From positions 1-22,598 of IMG/VR virus record IMGVR_UViG_3300006121_000055: a stretch of DNA of 22,598 nucleotides; one strand, given 5' to 3'. Below the pieces are notes generated by a model, which worked only from the letters and a program-made list of their open reading frames with translations, had not been told where the DNA came from and did not search any database. How positions within the stretch are numbered: the stretch's first letter is position 1; the number at the start of each line of letters is the position of its first letter. The DNA comes from a virus. Shown piece after piece: positions 20,836-22,598 of the stretch. Position numbers and translations under genes: made by a program.

Positions 20836-21594
20836 CTAGCCGACCTCAAATTGAGCTGGCATTTCGTACATGTCTCTTAATTCTGCTTCTAGAGCTGTAC
20901 ATTGTGCATCAGCTTCTTGCCAAATTTGTTGACCGTTAAGAGCAATTCCACCTGGAAGTTGAACGCCAGCAAACTTCTTAAGATTCTCACCCCATTGTCT
21001 TTTAATTAAAGCAGTGGTGTATCTCTTAAGCCAGTTATCGTTCCAGAATGTTGTGACTGTTGCTGGGTTTAGTGTTGCGTATGCTTCGGCAATAACCCAA
21101 GAACCAACTGTAACTGAGCCGCCCCAGTTTACGTCGATCCAGAGTTTATTTTCGAATTGATTGTAACGGATTGGAACTTCACCAATGAATAGCATTTCTA
21201 GAGTACGAATGTGTTGATTAGCCAATTCGAAGTAAACATAATCGGCTGAGGTAAAGTCGTAAAGTTCGTTTAAACGAATCTGATAGTTAATATCGAACAT
21301 GTTAAAGTTCTGAGTTGCCGCAGAATTAACCTGTTCTGTAGAAAGTGTAAAAATACGAGTGATGCTGATGATAAATGGATCAACTGGAATCCAACGATTG
21401 TTTACATCATCTTGCGTAATTTGATGGCGCATGTAAACTTTGGTTACAGCATCGTAGTGAAATTGTTGCCACAATGAGATGGCTTCATCGATACGATCAT
21501 CGACTTGATCGTCATCAACGTTAATTTCAATTACTGGAAAACCTAATTTACGAAGGCAATAGGTCTTTAAGTCCGATCTGCTTGCTGGAATCAT
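20836..21594 (-). CDS. 13: Neck protein gp13
   Basis: 252 aa (T4 gp13 is 309; exo-T4 homologs are shorter). The N-terminal signature RSDLKTYCLRKLGFPVIEIN followed by VDDDQVDDRIDEAISLWQQFHYD is diagnostic of gp13. A later part KRQWGENLKKFAGVQLPGGI and a terminal LRDMYEMPAQFEVG complete the family pattern, so the endonuclease insert right after the stop did not truncate it. gp13 forms the dodecameric neck ring under the portal. GGGTG precedes the ATG, and an AATAAATA near-consensus late promoter lies 31 nt upstream. Confidence 0.94.
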   Translation of the reverse strand: MIPASRSDLKTYCLRKLGFPVIEINVDDDQVDDRIDEAISLWQQFHYDAVTKVYMRHQITQDDVNNRWIPVDPFIISITRIFTLSTEQVNSAATQNFNMFDINYQIRLNELYDFTSADYVYFELANQHIRTLEMLFIGEVPIRYNQFENKLWIDVNWGGSVTVGSWVIAEAYATLNPATVTTFWNDNWLKRYTTALIKRQWGENLKKFAGVQLPGGIALNGQQIWQEADAQCTALEAELRDMYEMPAQFEVG

Positions 21595-21624
21595 TTATTA
21601 CACCCATAGTGTGAGTTCTTATTA

Positions 21625-21632
21625 TATTTATT
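21625..21632 (-). promoter_or_regulatory. Possible late promoter variant (AATAAATA) before gp13
   Basis: One mismatch from TATAAATA, in the 50-nt gap after the repeat-protein gene and 31 nt before the gp13 ATG. The position fits a promoter for the gp13-gp17 operon, but the match is imperfect. Confidence 0.35.
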
Positions 21633-21644
21633 AAATGATTACGG

Positions 21645-22598
21645 TTAATCAATTTCAACAATAACGTTGCTTCCTGGACCTGTTCCGAGAGTTACAGAGA
21701 ATGAAGTTCCTGTATTTGAAGTTACTGGATAGTTATAATAGTTAATTTCAGTTGCTCCAACAGGAGTTGCAGTTTGTGAAATACCGCCTCCAGGAAATGG
21801 AACTCCAAGAACAGATGTTGGTTGTCCTGCTACACCGCTAACTGGAGTTGTAAATGGTGTTGTAGAAGGAATAAACGCTTGATATGGTGTCTGTCCAGGG
21901 GTTTGATATGGCGTTTGGTTTGGAGTATAGAAAGGTGTTGTTGACGGAATAAACGCTTGATATGGCGTTTGTCCAGGAGTTGTGTATGGCGTCTGGCTTG
22001 GAGTATAAAATGGTGTTGTTGATGGAATAAATGCCTGATACGGTGTTTGTCCAGGAGTTTGATAAGGACTCTGGTGTGGCGTTGTGAATGGAGAAGTCGA
22101 TGGAATGAACGCTTGGTATGGCGTTTGTCCAGGAGATTGATATGGCGTTTGACCAGGAATCTGATATGGCACAGCCTGTTGATATGGTACTGCTTGCTGA
22201 TATGGAACAGCCTGTTGATATGGTGAGGTTCCAGGAATCTGATATGGCACAGCCTGTTGATACGGAACAGCTTGTTGATAAGGAACTGCTTGTTGATATG
22301 GTGTTGTTCCAGAATATGGAGACTGCCCAGGAGATTGTCCAGGAGATGTTCCAGGATTTTGAAAATAGTTAATATATGGTTGTTGATATGGCTTAGGGTG
22401 ACCAGGTCCTCTCTTATGTGGAATTGTTCCAGGAACTGATCCTTGTGATGTGTATGGTTGTTGGTATGGACTTGTATATGGAGTTGTCCCAGAATATGGA
22501 GACTGTCCAGGAATATAATACACAGATGGAATATAATATTGTGTTGGAATATAATATTGCGTAGGTGAGGTATAAGGCGACTGCGATGGAATATAATA
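21645..22598 (-). CDS. Pro/Tyr/Gln/Thr-rich tandem-repeat protein, partial (start beyond the right edge)
   Basis: 317 codons are visible and the frame is open to the window edge; the GTG at 22523 is an internal Val, not the start. From the N-terminal side: a YYIP-type repeat (YYIPSQSPY, YYIPTQ, YYIPS), PYTSP stretches and one basic patch HKRGPGHPKPYQQ, then six PYQQAV hexads interrupted by PYQIPG, then a 26-aa repeat PGQTPYQAFIPST(S/T)PF..TP present about 3.7 times. A final folded-looking part of about 65 aa (from SGVAGQPTSVLG to VTLGTGPGSNVIVEID) is beta-like. The repeats almost lack charged residues. It sits directly upstream of gp13, where T4 has whisker fibritin wac, so a neck or head appendage is possible. 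I recognise no family. A stalk or adhesive role is speculation. Confidence 0.75.
   Translation of the reverse strand, partial: YYIPSQSPYTSPTQYYIPTQYYIPSVYYIPGQSPYSGTTPYTSPYQQPYTSQGSVPGTIPHKRGPGHPKPYQQPYINYFQNPGTSPGQSPGQSPYSGTTPYQQAVPYQQAVPYQQAVPYQIPGTSPYQQAVPYQQAVPYQQAVPYQIPGQTPYQSPGQTPYQAFIPSTSPFTTPHQSPYQTPGQTPYQAFIPSTTPFYTPSQTPYTTPGQTPYQAFIPSTTPFYTPNQTPYQTPGQTPYQAFIPSTTPFTTPVSGVAGQPTSVLGVPFPGGGISQTATPVGATEINYYNYPVTSNTGTSFSVTLGTGPGSNVIVEID
21868..22140 (-). repeat. 78-bp tandem repeat encoding a 26-aa unit
   Basis: The core string GGAATAAACGCTTGATATGG, with small variations, starts at 21868, 21946, 22024 and 22102, an exact 78-bp period, and each copy encodes PGQTPYQAFIPST. Most differences between copies are at third codon positions, which points to selection on the protein rather than a very recent duplication. 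Confidence 0.92.
22161..22303 (-). repeat. 18-bp repeat array encoding PYQQAV hexads
   Basis: Six PYQQAV units in two groups of three, each group closed by PYQIPG. At DNA level the units vary at synonymous positions. Together with the 78-bp repeat they form a hierarchical Pro/Tyr/Gln coding array. Confidence 0.88.

Noticed and set aside
21868-22303. CRISPR-like array
   Set aside because: Units are contiguous, in coding frame and have no unique spacers. They encode protein repeats.
22118-22439. Plus-strand open frames over the repeat protein and elsewhere (e.g. 4251-4526, 4847-5276, 8283-8561)
   Set aside because: They are antisense to strong genes, have repeat-derived or low-complexity translations, and lack ribosome binding sites and family motifs.
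22521-22523. GTG at 22523 as the start of the repeat protein
   Set aside because: The frame and its YYIP repeats continue upstream to the window edge, and no ribosome binding site precedes this codon.
22161-22598. Similarity of Y/S/P/T repeats to the RNA polymerase II CTD
   Set aside because: There is no YSPTSPS heptad register, and the hexad and 26-aa periods differ. The likeness is compositional only.
1-22598. tRNA genes, CRISPR arrays, integrase or attachment sites
   Set aside because: None could be supported. Genes are packed with gaps under about 120 nt, and the gaps hold only promoters, ribosome binding sites and hairpins.

Overview
This window is the head-and-neck-and-tail morphogenesis module of a T4-like (Straboviridae-like / cyanophage-like) myovirus. 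Every credible gene is on the minus strand, so transcription runs from the right edge to the left. Gene content and order (gp13-14-15-16-17-18-19-20, core proteins, gp21-22-23, a gp3-like protein, uvsY, uvsW) follow the T4 late cluster. The absence of a gp24 vertex gene and the run gp23 - gp3-like - uvsY - uvsW is the arrangement I associate with the exo-T4 group (cyanophages, pelagiphages, some alphaproteobacterial phages) rather than with coliphage T4. DNA is AT-rich. No photosynthesis or other host-revealing gene is present, so the host cannot be named.

Layout, in transcription order: (a) 22598-21645, a Pro/Tyr/Gln/Thr tandem-repeat protein cut by the window edge; (b) 21594-17460, neck genes gp13 and gp14 separated by a tandem HNH + GIY-YIG endonuclease pair, then a fibre-like protein with a gp53-type C-terminus; (c) 17447-12637, tail terminator gp15, small terminase gp16 and large terminase gp17, the last interrupted by two inteins; (d) 12575-8251, sheath gp18, tube gp19, portal gp20; (e) 8249-3692, prohead core proteins (two gp67-type paralogs, a possible gp68 counterpart), a decoration-like beta protein, protease gp21 and scaffold gp22; (f) 3660-2299 major capsid gp23 followed by a hairpin/terminator array; (g) 2182-1, a GIY-YIG endonuclease, a gp3-like tail protein, recombination mediator UvsY and the start of helicase UvsW.

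The most remarkable locus is gp17. It carries two related inteins. Intein 2 (143 aa) is a mini-intein with no endonuclease. Intein 1 sits between Lys and Thr of the Walker A motif. It contains a complete 279-codon Vsr/EDxHD-type homing endonuclease gene in a DIFFERENT reading frame (+1), while the intein frame stays open through all ~281 overlapping codons. Removing that overlap leaves ~141 aa, almost exactly the size of intein 2. The nested gene has its own ATG, a Shine-Dalgarno sequence (AGGAG, 6-nt spacing) and a perfect T4-type late promoter (TATAAATA). Both signals are written inside codons of the intein N-terminal splicing segment. This is an overlapping-gene version of the intein/endonuclease partnership, comparable in logic to I-TevI in the T4 td intron and to the 'fractured gene' split inteins, but seemingly different from both.

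Exact TATAAATA late promoters also precede gp18, the first core gene and gp22, and one lies in the hairpin array after gp23. Other oddities are a His-rich module shared by scaffold gp22 and a core protein, and a small beta-domain shared by gp14 and gp15. The window also has an unusual load of homing elements: two inteins, one nested endonuclease gene and three free-standing endonuclease genes.
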